64,000 bases of DNA from Shewanella canadensis (GTDB taxonomy: Bacteria > Pseudomonadota > Gammaproteobacteria > Enterobacterales > Shewanellaceae): the NCBI RefSeq assembly GCF_003966225.1, contig NZ_RXNU01000002.1:372001-436000 (forward strand), in the 5' to 3' direction. A program made the translations under genes and the position numbers. This document shows positions 38,707 through 46,570 of the stretch, piece by piece; positions within the stretch are counted from its first letter, which is position 1, and each line of letters starts with the position of its first letter. The notes under the pieces were generated by a model. The model was not told where the DNA came from and ran no database searches. It saw only the letters and a program-made list of their open reading frames with translations.

Positions 38707-39393
38707 ATGGGCATACTAAACAAAATTTTAACCGCTTTTCGTGGTGGTGCAACAGAAGTTGGTCAAGGCATCGTCGATGCAAACTCTACTCGTATCTTCG
38801 AGCAAGAGATCCGTGATGCGGAAAACCACCTGACAAAAGCTAAACGTGAATTAACTGACGTTATGGCCAAAGAGATGCAGGCCAGCCGCGAAGTCGACCG
38901 CTTAAAGCGCTCCATCAGCGAACACGAAGGCTATGCCACTCAAGCACTTGAGAAAGAGAATGAAACCTTAGCGATGGAAGTTGCTGAGAAGATCTCTCAA
39001 CTAGACCAAGAGCTTGCTGAGCAAGAGGGTGCAAACGTTAACTTCACCGCTCATGCGACTCGTCTTAAAGATCTCGTACGCAAAACTGAGCGCCAGCTAA
39101 CCGATTACCAACGTCAGCTGAGCATGGTAAAGACCACTGAGAGTGTTCAAAAGGCAACGGCTAGCATCACAGACTCTTTCGCAGGTAGCAGCTCTAAGCT
39201 ATTAAATGCTAAAGATTCACTGGAGCGTATCAAGGCTCGTCAGCAGCAGTTTGATGATCGTCTGGTCGCAGCTGAGCAACTTGCCGATGAAAACAGTGAT
39301 AAGTCACTGCACGCTAAGCTAGCTGAAGCGGGCATTGGCGAGCAAAAGTCTAATGCCAACGCTGTACTTGACCGCCTTAAAGCGCGCAAGTAA
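38707..39393 (+). CDS. yjfJ: PspA/IM30-family protein (YjfJ-like)
   Basis: A 228-residue coiled-coil protein of the PspA/IM30/Vipp1 (ESCRT-III-like) family, which polymerises on damaged inner membrane. The N-terminal MGILNKILTAFRGGATEVGQG is the usual amphipathic helix region, then nearly continuous heptads to about residue 170. It differs from housekeeping PspA in lacking pspF, pspB or pspC nearby, and the promoter is sigma-70 rather than sigma-54 type. AAAGGAG precedes ATG. A 14-pair terminator follows. Confidence 0.9.
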   Translation: MGILNKILTAFRGGATEVGQGIVDANSTRIFEQEIRDAENHLTKAKRELTDVMAKEMQASREVDRLKRSISEHEGYATQALEKENETLAMEVAEKISQLDQELAEQEGANVNFTAHATRLKDLVRKTERQLTDYQRQLSMVKTTESVQKATASITDSFAGSSSKLLNAKDSLERIKARQQQFDDRLVAAEQLADENSDKSLHAKLAEAGIGEQKSNANAVLDRLKARK

Positions 39394-39454
39394 ACATAGA
39401 GCAAAATGAAGAGATTCAGCATTAATCGCTTGAATAGATTCAATAGCTAAAAAG

Positions 39455-39490
39455 TAGCGCTTTTCTTATGACTAAGGAAGGCGCTATTTT
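39455..39490 (+). terminator. Terminator or attenuator after the PspA-like gene
   Basis: TAGCGCTTTTCTTA (39455-39468) pairs with TAAGGAAGGCGCTA (39473-39486) with two G-T pairs and a TGAC loop, followed by TTTT. It probably makes the PspA-like message more abundant than the distal genes. Confidence 0.75.
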
Positions 39491-39607
39491 CGTCTTAGCG
39501 TTAATATTTAACGTTACGATATGGCTCACCCTAAGACTGGGATTGTTCGAGCGAACCCAAGTTATATAATTAAAAGTATCAATAACCAAAAGTATCAGGA
39601 GTCGATG

Positions 39608-40261
39608 ATGGGATTTTTAAAAGGCCTTTTCGGTAAGAAAGAGGCGCCAAAACGTCAACTCGATCACCCCTCTCATCTAATGGAGGGCGATATGATCTCC
39701 CTCGATGACAGTTTTGCTCTGCCGCCTCAACTCAGGGGACAACAGTTAAGAGTAGAATCTGTCAGTACTTATGAGTATGAGCGCAGTCAAAAGGCTGAAT
39801 GGGTGCTTAAAGGGCATGGTCAAGAGACGCTTTTTCTTTCACTCGATGAAGATGATGAAACCTATCTGGCATTCTCTATTAAGATTAACCGCGGACAAGT
39901 TGAACAGATTTTCGATCTCGAACACTTTAGCGCTATCTTCGAAGAAGATGAACAAGCACAGCTTACGACTCAAGCTTTACCCAATGAGCTCGCCACACAA
40001 TTTGAGCAGTGGTTAGGCAAAGAATATCATCAAGTTAACTCCGCGCAATTTGGTTACTTTCATCGTGAAGATTATCGTGGCAATAAGCCACCACAGGATG
40101 AAGATGGGGCAACAGGCGAGGCATTCGAATCCTACTTATTAATGGATGACGAAGAGAAATTTGCTATCGATGTCGAAGTCTATGACGGCGGTGAAACCGA
40201 TGTCATGTTAACCTTGTATCGTCCATTGTCCGATATAAGAGATTATTGGCCAGGGAAGTAA
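39608..40261 (+). CDS. yjfK: DUF2491 protein (YjfK-like)
   Basis: A 217-residue acidic protein of the DUF2491 family. It begins MGFLKGLFGKK, an amphipathic, lysine-bearing helix that may bind membrane like the PspA N-terminus, followed by beta-rich sequence ending LTLYRPLSDIRDYWPGK. The start at 39608 has AGGAG six bases upstream; a longer frame from 39521 is poorly supported and the tandem ATG at 39605 is possible. It follows DUF2170 and PspA as in the E. coli yjf cluster. Function unknown. Confidence 0.83.
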   Translation: MGFLKGLFGKKEAPKRQLDHPSHLMEGDMISLDDSFALPPQLRGQQLRVESVSTYEYERSQKAEWVLKGHGQETLFLSLDEDDETYLAFSIKINRGQVEQIFDLEHFSAIFEEDEQAQLTTQALPNELATQFEQWLGKEYHQVNSAQFGYFHREDYRGNKPPQDEDGATGEAFESYLLMDDEEKFAIDVEVYDGGETDVMLTLYRPLSDIRDYWPGK

Positions 40262-40267
40262 ACTCTT

Positions 40268-40297
40268 TAGAACCTAGGTTCTAGCTCCTAGGTTCTA
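40268..40297. repeat. Palindrome TAGAACCTAGGTTCTA with a partial direct repeat
   Basis: A perfect 16 bp palindrome at 40268-40283, and its right arm CCTAGGTTCTA recurs at 40287-40297. It lies between the DUF2491 and RHH-like genes. It could be an attenuating hairpin or a repeat remnant; there is no T-run. Confidence 0.5.
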
Positions 40298-40327
40298 AGT
40301 TAGATTTCAATTTTTAAGGTAAACGGT

Positions 40328-40657
40328 ATGACTAAGCAGAAGAGCCCACTACCGGAACAATGGTTACAAAACCAGAAAGCAGCCAAGGCGACACAGGTGG
40401 CTTTCGATCTCGATGAGAAGTTCCAGTACTCTATTCGTAAAGCCGCGTTAGATTCAGGCTTTAGCCCGTCGGATCAAATTCGTACCATTTTGGGGCTTTC
40501 GGTGACCAAGCGACCTAAACGTCCCAGACTCACCGTCTCTCTCAGCCCTGATGATTATCTCCAGTTAGCTGAAAAATATGCCCTATCGCCAGAACAGCAA
40601 CTCGAAATAAAAAAACACGTATTGGACGATCTCATCCACTTTGTAGATAAAAGCTAG
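40328..40657 (+). CDS. Small protein with two ribbon-helix-helix-like repeats, candidate DNA-binding regulator
   Basis: A 109-residue basic protein. Residues 21-57 (TQVAFDLDEKFQYSIRKAAL then SPSDQIRTILGL) read as a short beta-strand and two helices in ribbon-helix-helix order. Residues 66-106 (RLTVSLSPDDYLQLAEKYAL then SPEQQLEIKKHVLDDLIHF) repeat that plan. Such proteins bind short palindromes through the paired strands. This makes it a candidate to bind the GACATAwTATGTC sites in front of the two operons. The domain call comes from pattern reading only. It lies between DUF2491 and the K+ channel. Confidence 0.6.
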   Translation: MTKQKSPLPEQWLQNQKAAKATQVAFDLDEKFQYSIRKAALDSGFSPSDQIRTILGLSVTKRPKRPRLTVSLSPDDYLQLAEKYALSPEQQLEIKKHVLDDLIHFVDKS

Positions 40658-40727
40658 TACACTCATGCAGATGCCTGCCATAAAATGGGTGGGCAATCTA
40701 TAAAGTATAGTGATATTGGACGAGATA

Positions 40728-41534
40728 ATGGCTGATAAAAAACGCTGGTTACTTCACCCGGAGCAGGCTCCAACCCCTTTTCAACTTGCAATGATGATGC
40801 TTTCACTGTTGTCAGTCATTGTTGTTCTTGTTCTCAGCTTTGCTTCTCTCGACTCAGAAACCAACCGACTTCTGCTCTTTGTTGATTTCAGTATCTGCAT
40901 GATTTTTATGACCTACTTCTTTGTTAACCTGTTCAGGGCAGAGAATAAAATTGACTATATTAAACACAACTGGATCGACTTCGTTGCCAGTATTCCAGCG
41001 ATAGAACCTCTGAGGCTAGCGAGGCTGTTCCAAATTTTACGAGTGATACGCCTGATTCGTATGACTCAGTCTTTAATCATCCCCATCATAAAGCAGCGCA
41101 GACAAGCGACACTGGCCAGTCTCTTAGTGGCTATGGTCACCATCCTGACCTTCGCATCGGTTTTAATGCTCATCGTAGAGGCGGGCGTACCAGACGCAAA
41201 CATACATACCGCAGAAGATGCGATCTGGTGGACCTTAGTCACCATCTCAACCGTGGGCTATGGCGACTACTATCCGGTGACAGCTTCTGGCCACGTCATT
41301 GGTGGCGTCGTCATTATTTGTGGCGTCAGTTTTTTCGGTGTTATTTCAGGTTATATGGCCTCTTTGTTTATCGCACCGGATGAAGCAGAAAAACTTGAAA
41401 CTCAAAGCCAGCAGATCCGTTGTGAACTGCATGAAGCACTGGCAAGAATGGAAGCGAATCAAGGTGTTTTGATGGAGCAAATTACCCAGTTGAAGCAGGA
41501 ACTAGAAGAAAAGAAAGATACGCCAAAGCACTAA
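40728..41534 (+). CDS. Voltage-gated-like potassium channel
   Basis: A 268-residue inner-membrane channel of the six-helix type. S1 starts at LAMMMLSLLSVIVVLVLSFA, the S4 segment has regularly spaced arginines (RLARLFQILRVIRLIR), and the pore contains the K+ filter TVGYGD. A C-terminal coiled coil (about 225-262, Gln/Glu-rich) probably tetramerises it; no RCK domain is present. The ATG at 40728 has GGACGAG upstream; a GTG 18 bases earlier is in frame. K+ channels are recurrent members of PspA/DUF350 neighbourhoods. Confidence 0.9.
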   Translation: MADKKRWLLHPEQAPTPFQLAMMMLSLLSVIVVLVLSFASLDSETNRLLLFVDFSICMIFMTYFFVNLFRAENKIDYIKHNWIDFVASIPAIEPLRLARLFQILRVIRLIRMTQSLIIPIIKQRRQATLASLLVAMVTILTFASVLMLIVEAGVPDANIHTAEDAIWWTLVTISTVGYGDYYPVTASGHVIGGVVIICGVSFFGVISGYMASLFIAPDEAEKLETQSQQIRCELHEALARMEANQGVLMEQITQLKQELEEKKDTPKH

Positions 41535-41616
41535 TATCTGTACAAAAGAGGTCATGAGGTGTAGAAAGATGGCGCATCAGAGATACCTGACTACGCCCTC
41601 TTATCATCGAGCATAT

Positions 41617-43119
41617 CTAGCGCCAGTAAGGCTCATTCTTTAACGCCGAACGCCTGGAGTGCTCCATCGCAAACAGCAGGCTATGCTCCTTATTAAGCAA
41701 CCAATCCGAGAGATCGATATCATTAGCTTGGCTCAATTCGGCCAATTGTCGATATGCCGCTAACGTCCTTATACCCAAAACAAGATCTTGCCAGGGAGCC
41801 CTGAATAGATCTCTGGCTTTCGTCGGATAGAGGGCGCCATAAGCGACGCCGACAAAAATACTCTCATCGAGGGCACGCGCAAAGGATTGGTACTCCTGAC
41901 TACTGAGATCTTCATCAGAGGGCATCAAATCAACGATTTTCTGCCACGAAGCTTCTTGCATTTTATCGGCAAACTCTTGCAGGTCGAGTCTTTTATCCAC
42001 GACCTTTTTCCCCGCCTGAAAGCCAAGAAGCAGATCAACCAAAGCTAACTGAAGGCCGCCATAGCAAGTATCATTGAGCATGTTATCGATAAGATTAGGG
42101 ATCGATAATGCTTTCAGTTGAGCATAGGTCAAGGCCGTTAACTGCTTCTTCTGAGGAAGTTTGGCGATTAATACACTGTTTTGATCGATAATTTCGACCA
42201 GACTCAAGCCCGTTTCAATAAACTCTAAATGCCCTTCGATACAATCAAACTTTGATGCTAACTTGTCATCGAGCAGATTAAATTGCGCCAGTGTACATCT
42301 GAGTAGACGAACACAGGCCCTAAGCCTGTAGCAAAGATGAGGGGCTTGCTCATCATCTTTAACACCGGATTCGAGTATCATGGCTTCAAGTAACTGCCAA
42401 CGCTCGAGGCCGGTGCTCAGAAGCGCAATAAAGGTGTGTTTCAGATCTTGCTCTGGTACTAATGCAATAAAATCTAACGCCTCCAGACTCAGAGGGCTCG
42501 CCTGGGCGGCTAAACGGTATCCCCTCTGTGCCTTACTCGCCTTACCTAAACGTACCGGGACCTGCTCGGCAACCAATAAACCTAACTGAATGAGTGCCGA
42601 TGTCTCACCTGCCATAAGTTCAAATTCGAGCTCACAGATAGGCTCTGATATCACTTCGCCTTCTCTTTTTACACTGACCTGCCCCATATCTAGAGCGAGC
42701 TCAATTAAGCTATCGCCGACATATATGTGCCATATTTGTCTGACAAAGTCTGTGTTGAACAAACAGACCAGCTCAGATTGCACTGATGAAACTTTAGACA
42801 GTTCAGGCCATATTTTTTCAGGAAATTGAGTGAGGTCAGGTGTATCTTGTTTGATAGCGACATTGAATTCCGGCCGCGAATGAATCCCGCCGATCACACT
42901 GCCGGCCGTTTTAATTGTCTGCTCTCTCTCACCATCACAACGTCTTACTCTTAGCCCCATATCCCATTTTCTAAGCAGAAGATCGGGAGTATCGAAATAA
43001 CTATTGATGAGTTTCCTTACCCCCTTTGGCTCAGAGTGAGGTAAACTATCCAGTAAGCTAACCAAGGTTTCTTGTTGTTCTAATTGAAAAAATAATTTTA
43101 GTTCTATCTCGGCGTCCAT
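41617..43119 (-). CDS. ygiF: CYTH-domain inorganic triphosphatase (YgiF-like)
   Basis: A 500-residue protein. The N-terminal CYTH domain (1-205) has the signature EIELK at residues 4-8 and paired basic/acidic residues typical of the metal-dependent tunnel fold (YFDTPDLLLRKWDMGLRVRR, then CELEFEL). The C-terminal part (about 215-500) is helical and matches the CHAD region in position, and it ends in EPYWR. E. coli YgiF hydrolyses inorganic triphosphate. It is divergent from the DUF47/pit phosphate pair, which fits phosphate metabolism. The next rightward conserved gene is a ygiM homologue, as in E. coli. Confidence 0.85.
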   Translation of the reverse strand: MDAEIELKLFFQLEQQETLVSLLDSLPHSEPKGVRKLINSYFDTPDLLLRKWDMGLRVRRCDGEREQTIKTAGSVIGGIHSRPEFNVAIKQDTPDLTQFPEKIWPELSKVSSVQSELVCLFNTDFVRQIWHIYVGDSLIELALDMGQVSVKREGEVISEPICELEFELMAGETSALIQLGLLVAEQVPVRLGKASKAQRGYRLAAQASPLSLEALDFIALVPEQDLKHTFIALLSTGLERWQLLEAMILESGVKDDEQAPHLCYRLRACVRLLRCTLAQFNLLDDKLASKFDCIEGHLEFIETGLSLVEIIDQNSVLIAKLPQKKQLTALTYAQLKALSIPNLIDNMLNDTCYGGLQLALVDLLLGFQAGKKVVDKRLDLQEFADKMQEASWQKIVDLMPSDEDLSSQEYQSFARALDESIFVGVAYGALYPTKARDLFRAPWQDLVLGIRTLAAYRQLAELSQANDIDLSDWLLNKEHSLLFAMEHSRRSALKNEPYWR

Positions 43120-43405
43120 TAGCCTGCTGCTCGCTTTTTCGTTATTGATAGGAGCGGTGATTTCCCCCTCTCCTAATGGTTGTCATTAAAGTTTAATTAA
43201 ATTTTAATCAAAAAAACATCTATCGGGCCACGTGTAATATTACTGTCACAAACTCGCCGTAGGATGCGGTTTGCAGTTAAGATATAACTCGTTAGAATAA
43301 AAACTGTTAGTTTTAATGTAAAAACACAGTTTCAATACGCGGTCGCTTGGGTTAACATGCGCCCGCTTTTTCCAACAGTGGAATAACCTAAATAGGTACA
43401 CGGCA

Positions 43406-44086
43406 ATGCCAGTAAACTCTATTTTGGGCGTGTTTGCAAAATCGCCAATTAAGCCTCTACAAGAGCATATAGACAAAGTGCACGATTGTGCATCGATACT
43501 TATCCCGTTTTTTGAGGCTACGGTAGCCGGAGATTGGGATAAAGCTGTTCAACTACGTAAGCAGATAAGCTACGCGGAAAGAGAAGCGGATTCACTAAAA
43601 CGTGAAATACGTCTCACTCTTCCTGGTGGTCTGTTTATGCCTGTCGAACGTACCGATCTTCTGGAGCTTCTAACCCAGCAAGATAAAATCGCTAACAAGG
43701 CAAAAGATATCTCGGGTCGAATCATCGGCCGTCAGCTTCTCGTTCCTGAAGCTATACAAGAACCCTTCAAAGCTTACTTGCAACGCTGCATCGATGCAGT
43801 ATCGCATGCCAAACAAGCAATCAACGAGCTCGATGACCTGTTAGAAACTGGTTTCCGTGGTCGAGAAGTCGATCTCGTTGCAAAAATGATCGCCGAACTC
43901 GATAAAATCGAGGAAGATACGGATGATCTTCAAATCAAGATCCGTCGTCAGCTGTTCGCTATCGAAAACGATATGAACCCTATCGATGTGATGTTCCTCT
44001 ATAAGATAATTGAGTGGGTTGGCGACTTGGCAGATCTTGCCGAGCGAGTAGGTTCCCGCTTAGAGCTGATGCTAGCTCGCGTCTAA
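43406..44086 (+). CDS. DUF47/PhoU-like protein (TIGR00153), Pit accessory
   Basis: A 226-residue helical protein of the TIGR00153/DUF47 family, distantly like PhoU. Characteristic segments are LRKQISYAEREADSLKREIRLTLP, RTDLLELLTQQDKIANKAKDI and the closing IEWVGDLADLAERVGSRLELML. Members are almost always encoded just upstream of a Pit transporter and are thought to regulate it. Here the pit gene follows after 24 bp. Confidence 0.9.
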   Translation: MPVNSILGVFAKSPIKPLQEHIDKVHDCASILIPFFEATVAGDWDKAVQLRKQISYAEREADSLKREIRLTLPGGLFMPVERTDLLELLTQQDKIANKAKDISGRIIGRQLLVPEAIQEPFKAYLQRCIDAVSHAKQAINELDDLLETGFRGREVDLVAKMIAELDKIEEDTDDLQIKIRRQLFAIENDMNPIDVMFLYKIIEWVGDLADLAERVGSRLELMLARV

Positions 44087-44110
44087 CAACAAAGTTATCA
44101 AGGTAACAAC

Positions 44111-45379
44111 ATGGTTGATGTATTAGTCACCAACGGCCCAATGCTTATTGCAATTGCGGCTGCTTTTGGTTTTTTAATGGCATGGGGTATTGGCGCCAAT
44201 GACGTAGCCAATGCAATGGGAACCTCAGTAGGTTCGAATGCGATTACGATTAAACAAGCGATCATCATTGCGATGATTTTTGAATTTGCCGGTGCTTATC
44301 TGGCAGGTGGTGAAGTAACCAGTACGATCCGTAAAGGGATTATCGATTCAGCATACTTTGTTGACTCGCCTGAACTGCTTGTATACGGCATGATATCGGC
44401 GCTGCTTGCAGCAGGTATCTGGCTTATTTCAGCGTCAGCGCTCGGTTGGCCTGTATCTACGACTCACTCAATTATCGGCGCCATCGTTGGTTTTGCGGCG
44501 GTGGGTGTAGGCACAGATGCAGTTGAATGGGGCAAAGTTGCGGGTATTGTCGGTTCTTGGGTCGTAACTCCGGCAATTTCAGGTTTTATCGCCTTCATGA
44601 TTTTCCAGAGTGTACAGAAACTCATTTTCAATACTGAAGATCCACTGGAAAATGCCAAGCGTTATGTGCCTTTCTATATGGCACTGGCAGGCTTTGTCAT
44701 GTCACTGGTGACCATCAAGAAGGGTCTTAAACATATCGGCCTGCACTTCAGCAGTGGTGAAGCCTATGCAATGGCCTTTGGTGTCGCGGTACTGGTTGGT
44801 ATTGCCGGAATGTTTGCCATCAAGCGTCTCAAGATGAGCAAGAGCGCCGACCTTCAGACTCAGTTTGGTAACGTAGAGAAAGTCTTCGCTATCTTAATGG
44901 TTGTTACAGCGTGTTGTATGGCTTTTGCTCACGGCTCTAATGATGTTGCGAACGCTATTGGCCCATTGGCAGCCGTCGTTTCTGTTGTCAACAGTGGTGG
45001 CGATATAGCGGGTCAATCTTCATTAGTCTGGTGGATTTTGCCTCTCGGTGCCGTTGGTATCGTGTTGGGTCTGGCTATCTTTGGTAAGCGCGTAATGCAG
45101 ACCATAGGTAAGAACATTACTCACCTGACTCCTAGCCGTGGTTTTGCTGCCGAACTGGCTGCCGCCTCTACTGTGGTTATTGCATCGGGTACCGGTCTTC
45201 CAATATCTACGACGCAAACCTTAGTCGGTGCGGTTTTAGGTGTGGGTATGGCTCGCGGTATTGCCGCGATTAATATCGGTGTAGTCAGAAATATCGTCGT
45301 ATCTTGGGTTATCACGCTTCCAGCGGGTGCAGGACTGTCAATCATGTTCTTCTTCATGATTAAAGGCATCTTCAACTAA
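44111..45379 (+). CDS. pit: Inorganic phosphate transporter, PitA family
   Basis: A 422-residue inner-membrane carrier for metal-phosphate/proton symport. Two PHO-4 type repeats are seen: GANDVANAMGTSVGS near residue 28 and GSNDVANAIGPLAAV near residue 275, with the paired GWPVSTTHS and GLPISTTQT signatures later. About ten membrane helices. It is translated with the DUF47 gene and ends at a bidirectional terminator. Confidence 0.94.
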   Translation: MVDVLVTNGPMLIAIAAAFGFLMAWGIGANDVANAMGTSVGSNAITIKQAIIIAMIFEFAGAYLAGGEVTSTIRKGIIDSAYFVDSPELLVYGMISALLAAGIWLISASALGWPVSTTHSIIGAIVGFAAVGVGTDAVEWGKVAGIVGSWVVTPAISGFIAFMIFQSVQKLIFNTEDPLENAKRYVPFYMALAGFVMSLVTIKKGLKHIGLHFSSGEAYAMAFGVAVLVGIAGMFAIKRLKMSKSADLQTQFGNVEKVFAILMVVTACCMAFAHGSNDVANAIGPLAAVVSVVNSGGDIAGQSSLVWWILPLGAVGIVLGLAIFGKRVMQTIGKNITHLTPSRGFAAELAAASTVVIASGTGLPISTTQTLVGAVLGVGMARGIAAINIGVVRNIVVSWVITLPAGAGLSIMFFFMIKGIFN

Positions 45380-45424
45380 GATTCGATTAAACTCGGCTTT
45401 TAGCTCGATAAAGATAGTTAGATA

Positions 45425-45453
45425 AAAAGGGAAGCCATCAGGCTTCCCTTTTT
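45425..45453. terminator. Bidirectional terminator after pit
   Basis: GGGAAGCC (45429-45436), loop ATCA, GGCTTCCC (45441-45448), with five A before and five T after. Confidence 0.9.
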
Positions 45454-45670
45454 GATTGTCTAATTTCAACCACTGAGTTACATTCGCAAAAAGGCTCCAT
45501 CCAGATGCCTTTTTCGTCGGCCCTAAATACTCAGCAATCTGTCCCAGCACTTCGAGCTATCGGTATCACGACATCCAACTAACCCCTACATCAAAGTCTT
45601 GCATCAAAGCCTTGCAAAAAGCCCTGCAAATCCCTAGCATGTGGCTATATTTCTTCGATGAGAATTCAAA

Positions 45671-46246
45671 GTGTTAAGATTCTTTGCTTTAGTGGGACTG
45701 ATGTTACTCTCTCCCAGCCTACTGGCTGAAGGCCAACCCCGTTATATCTCAGACCAGGTGTACCTCTATCTTCATGGCGGTCCCGGAACCCAATACCGCA
45801 TTTTAGGCAGCATTGAAGCTGGACAAGCGATTTCTGTACTGGGTCAAAAAGAGGGAGATTACTCCAAGATCATCGACCATAAAGGCCGCGAAGGCTGGAT
45901 TGAAACTAAGATGATTAGCGCTGACAAGAGCTTCCGTGAGCAGTTGCCGGAAGTTCAAGCCGAATTGGAAAAAACCAAGGCCGAACTCGAACAGGTGAAC
46001 GACGCAAGTGACACTAGCTTCCAAGAGCTTCGCACGCTCAAGAGCCAGCTCGCTCAGGCAGAAAAGTCTCTCGAGCAGGCCAGCACCGAGCGTGATATTG
46101 CAACGACTAAGCTTGCCAGCATTGAAAAAAATGAGCGCTTCCAGATGTGGCAGGAGGGCGGACTGATTGCCGCTGCCGGCCTTTTACTGGGTATTATCTT
46201 GGTCTATCTACCAAGACCCAGACGTAAGCAGAAGAACCGCTGGTAA
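45671..46246 (+). CDS. ygiM: TIGR04211-type SH3 domain membrane protein (YgiM-like)
   Basis: A 191-residue protein with a signal peptide (cleavage after LLAEG or nearby), a bacterial SH3 domain (about 24-85: YISDQVYLYLHGGPGTQYRILGSIEAG...GWIETKMI), a coiled coil (about 90-155), and one membrane helix near 165-182 followed by a basic tail RPRRKQKNRW. That is the YgiM/TIGR04211 layout. The start is GTG. Function unclear, possibly peptidoglycan binding. It lies in the same neighbourhood as ygiF in E. coli, as here. Confidence 0.88.
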   Translation: MLRFFALVGLMLLSPSLLAEGQPRYISDQVYLYLHGGPGTQYRILGSIEAGQAISVLGQKEGDYSKIIDHKGREGWIETKMISADKSFREQLPEVQAELEKTKAELEQVNDASDTSFQELRTLKSQLAQAEKSLEQASTERDIATTKLASIEKNERFQMWQEGGLIAAAGLLLGIILVYLPRPRRKQKNRW

Positions 46247-46262
46247 TACCAATCGGTATAAC
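46247..46262. repeat. Solo terminal-repeat-like sequence
   Basis: TACCAATCGGTATAAC directly after the ygiM-like stop codon matches the end of the element at 730-992 with one mismatch. No second end was found, so it may be a remnant or chance. Confidence 0.35.
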
Positions 46263-46291
46263 ACCTGAGTTCAAGCCCTTTTTAAAGAGCA

Positions 46292-46325
46292 AAAGCCAGT
46301 GCACTTAACGCACTGGCTTTTTCTT
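46292..46325 (+). terminator. Intrinsic terminator after the YgiM-like gene
   Basis: AAAGCCAGTGC (46292-46302), 7-base loop, GCACTGGCTTT (46310-46320), then TTCTTT. Confidence 0.88.
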
Positions 46326-46493
46326 TATAGGCAAATCCCCGCCCTCTAATGACGTCAGCTCACACACTCCACCGACCAGATCAAACAAAGTTCACATACC
46401 GCATCACAATAGTGTCCCTCGTCACATTTTGAATGTATAATTGCGCGCGAAGATGTCAGATTGTATACAAAAAATAACAAGCATCTTAATACA

Positions 46494-46523
46494 CTTACCG
46501 AGGCAGCTTTTCGGTAAGATTTT
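46494..46523 (+). promoter_or_regulatory. Terminator-like hairpin in the putA leader
   Basis: CTTACCGA (46494-46501) pairs with TCGGTAAG (46511-46518) and is followed by ATTTTT. It lies about 50 bases upstream of the putA start and downstream of a TATAAT box at 46436-46441, so it would fall in the 5' leader and could attenuate transcription. The palindrome TTGTATACAA (46461-46470) lies between. Confidence 0.5.
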
Positions 46524-46570
46524 TCCTCAAGCAAACTGTCCCTTAACCGGCCCAGATGGAAGCGATTACT

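Noticed and set aside
43244..43270. PHO box candidate before the DUF47-pit operon (CTGTCACAAA)
   Set aside because: Only one half of the direct repeat is present; no second CTGTCA copy 11 bases on.
46408..46429. CRP-like site before putA (GTG...TCACATTT)
   Set aside because: One half-site is good but the other is weak, and the centre would fall about 30 bases before the expected start, an unusual place for activation.
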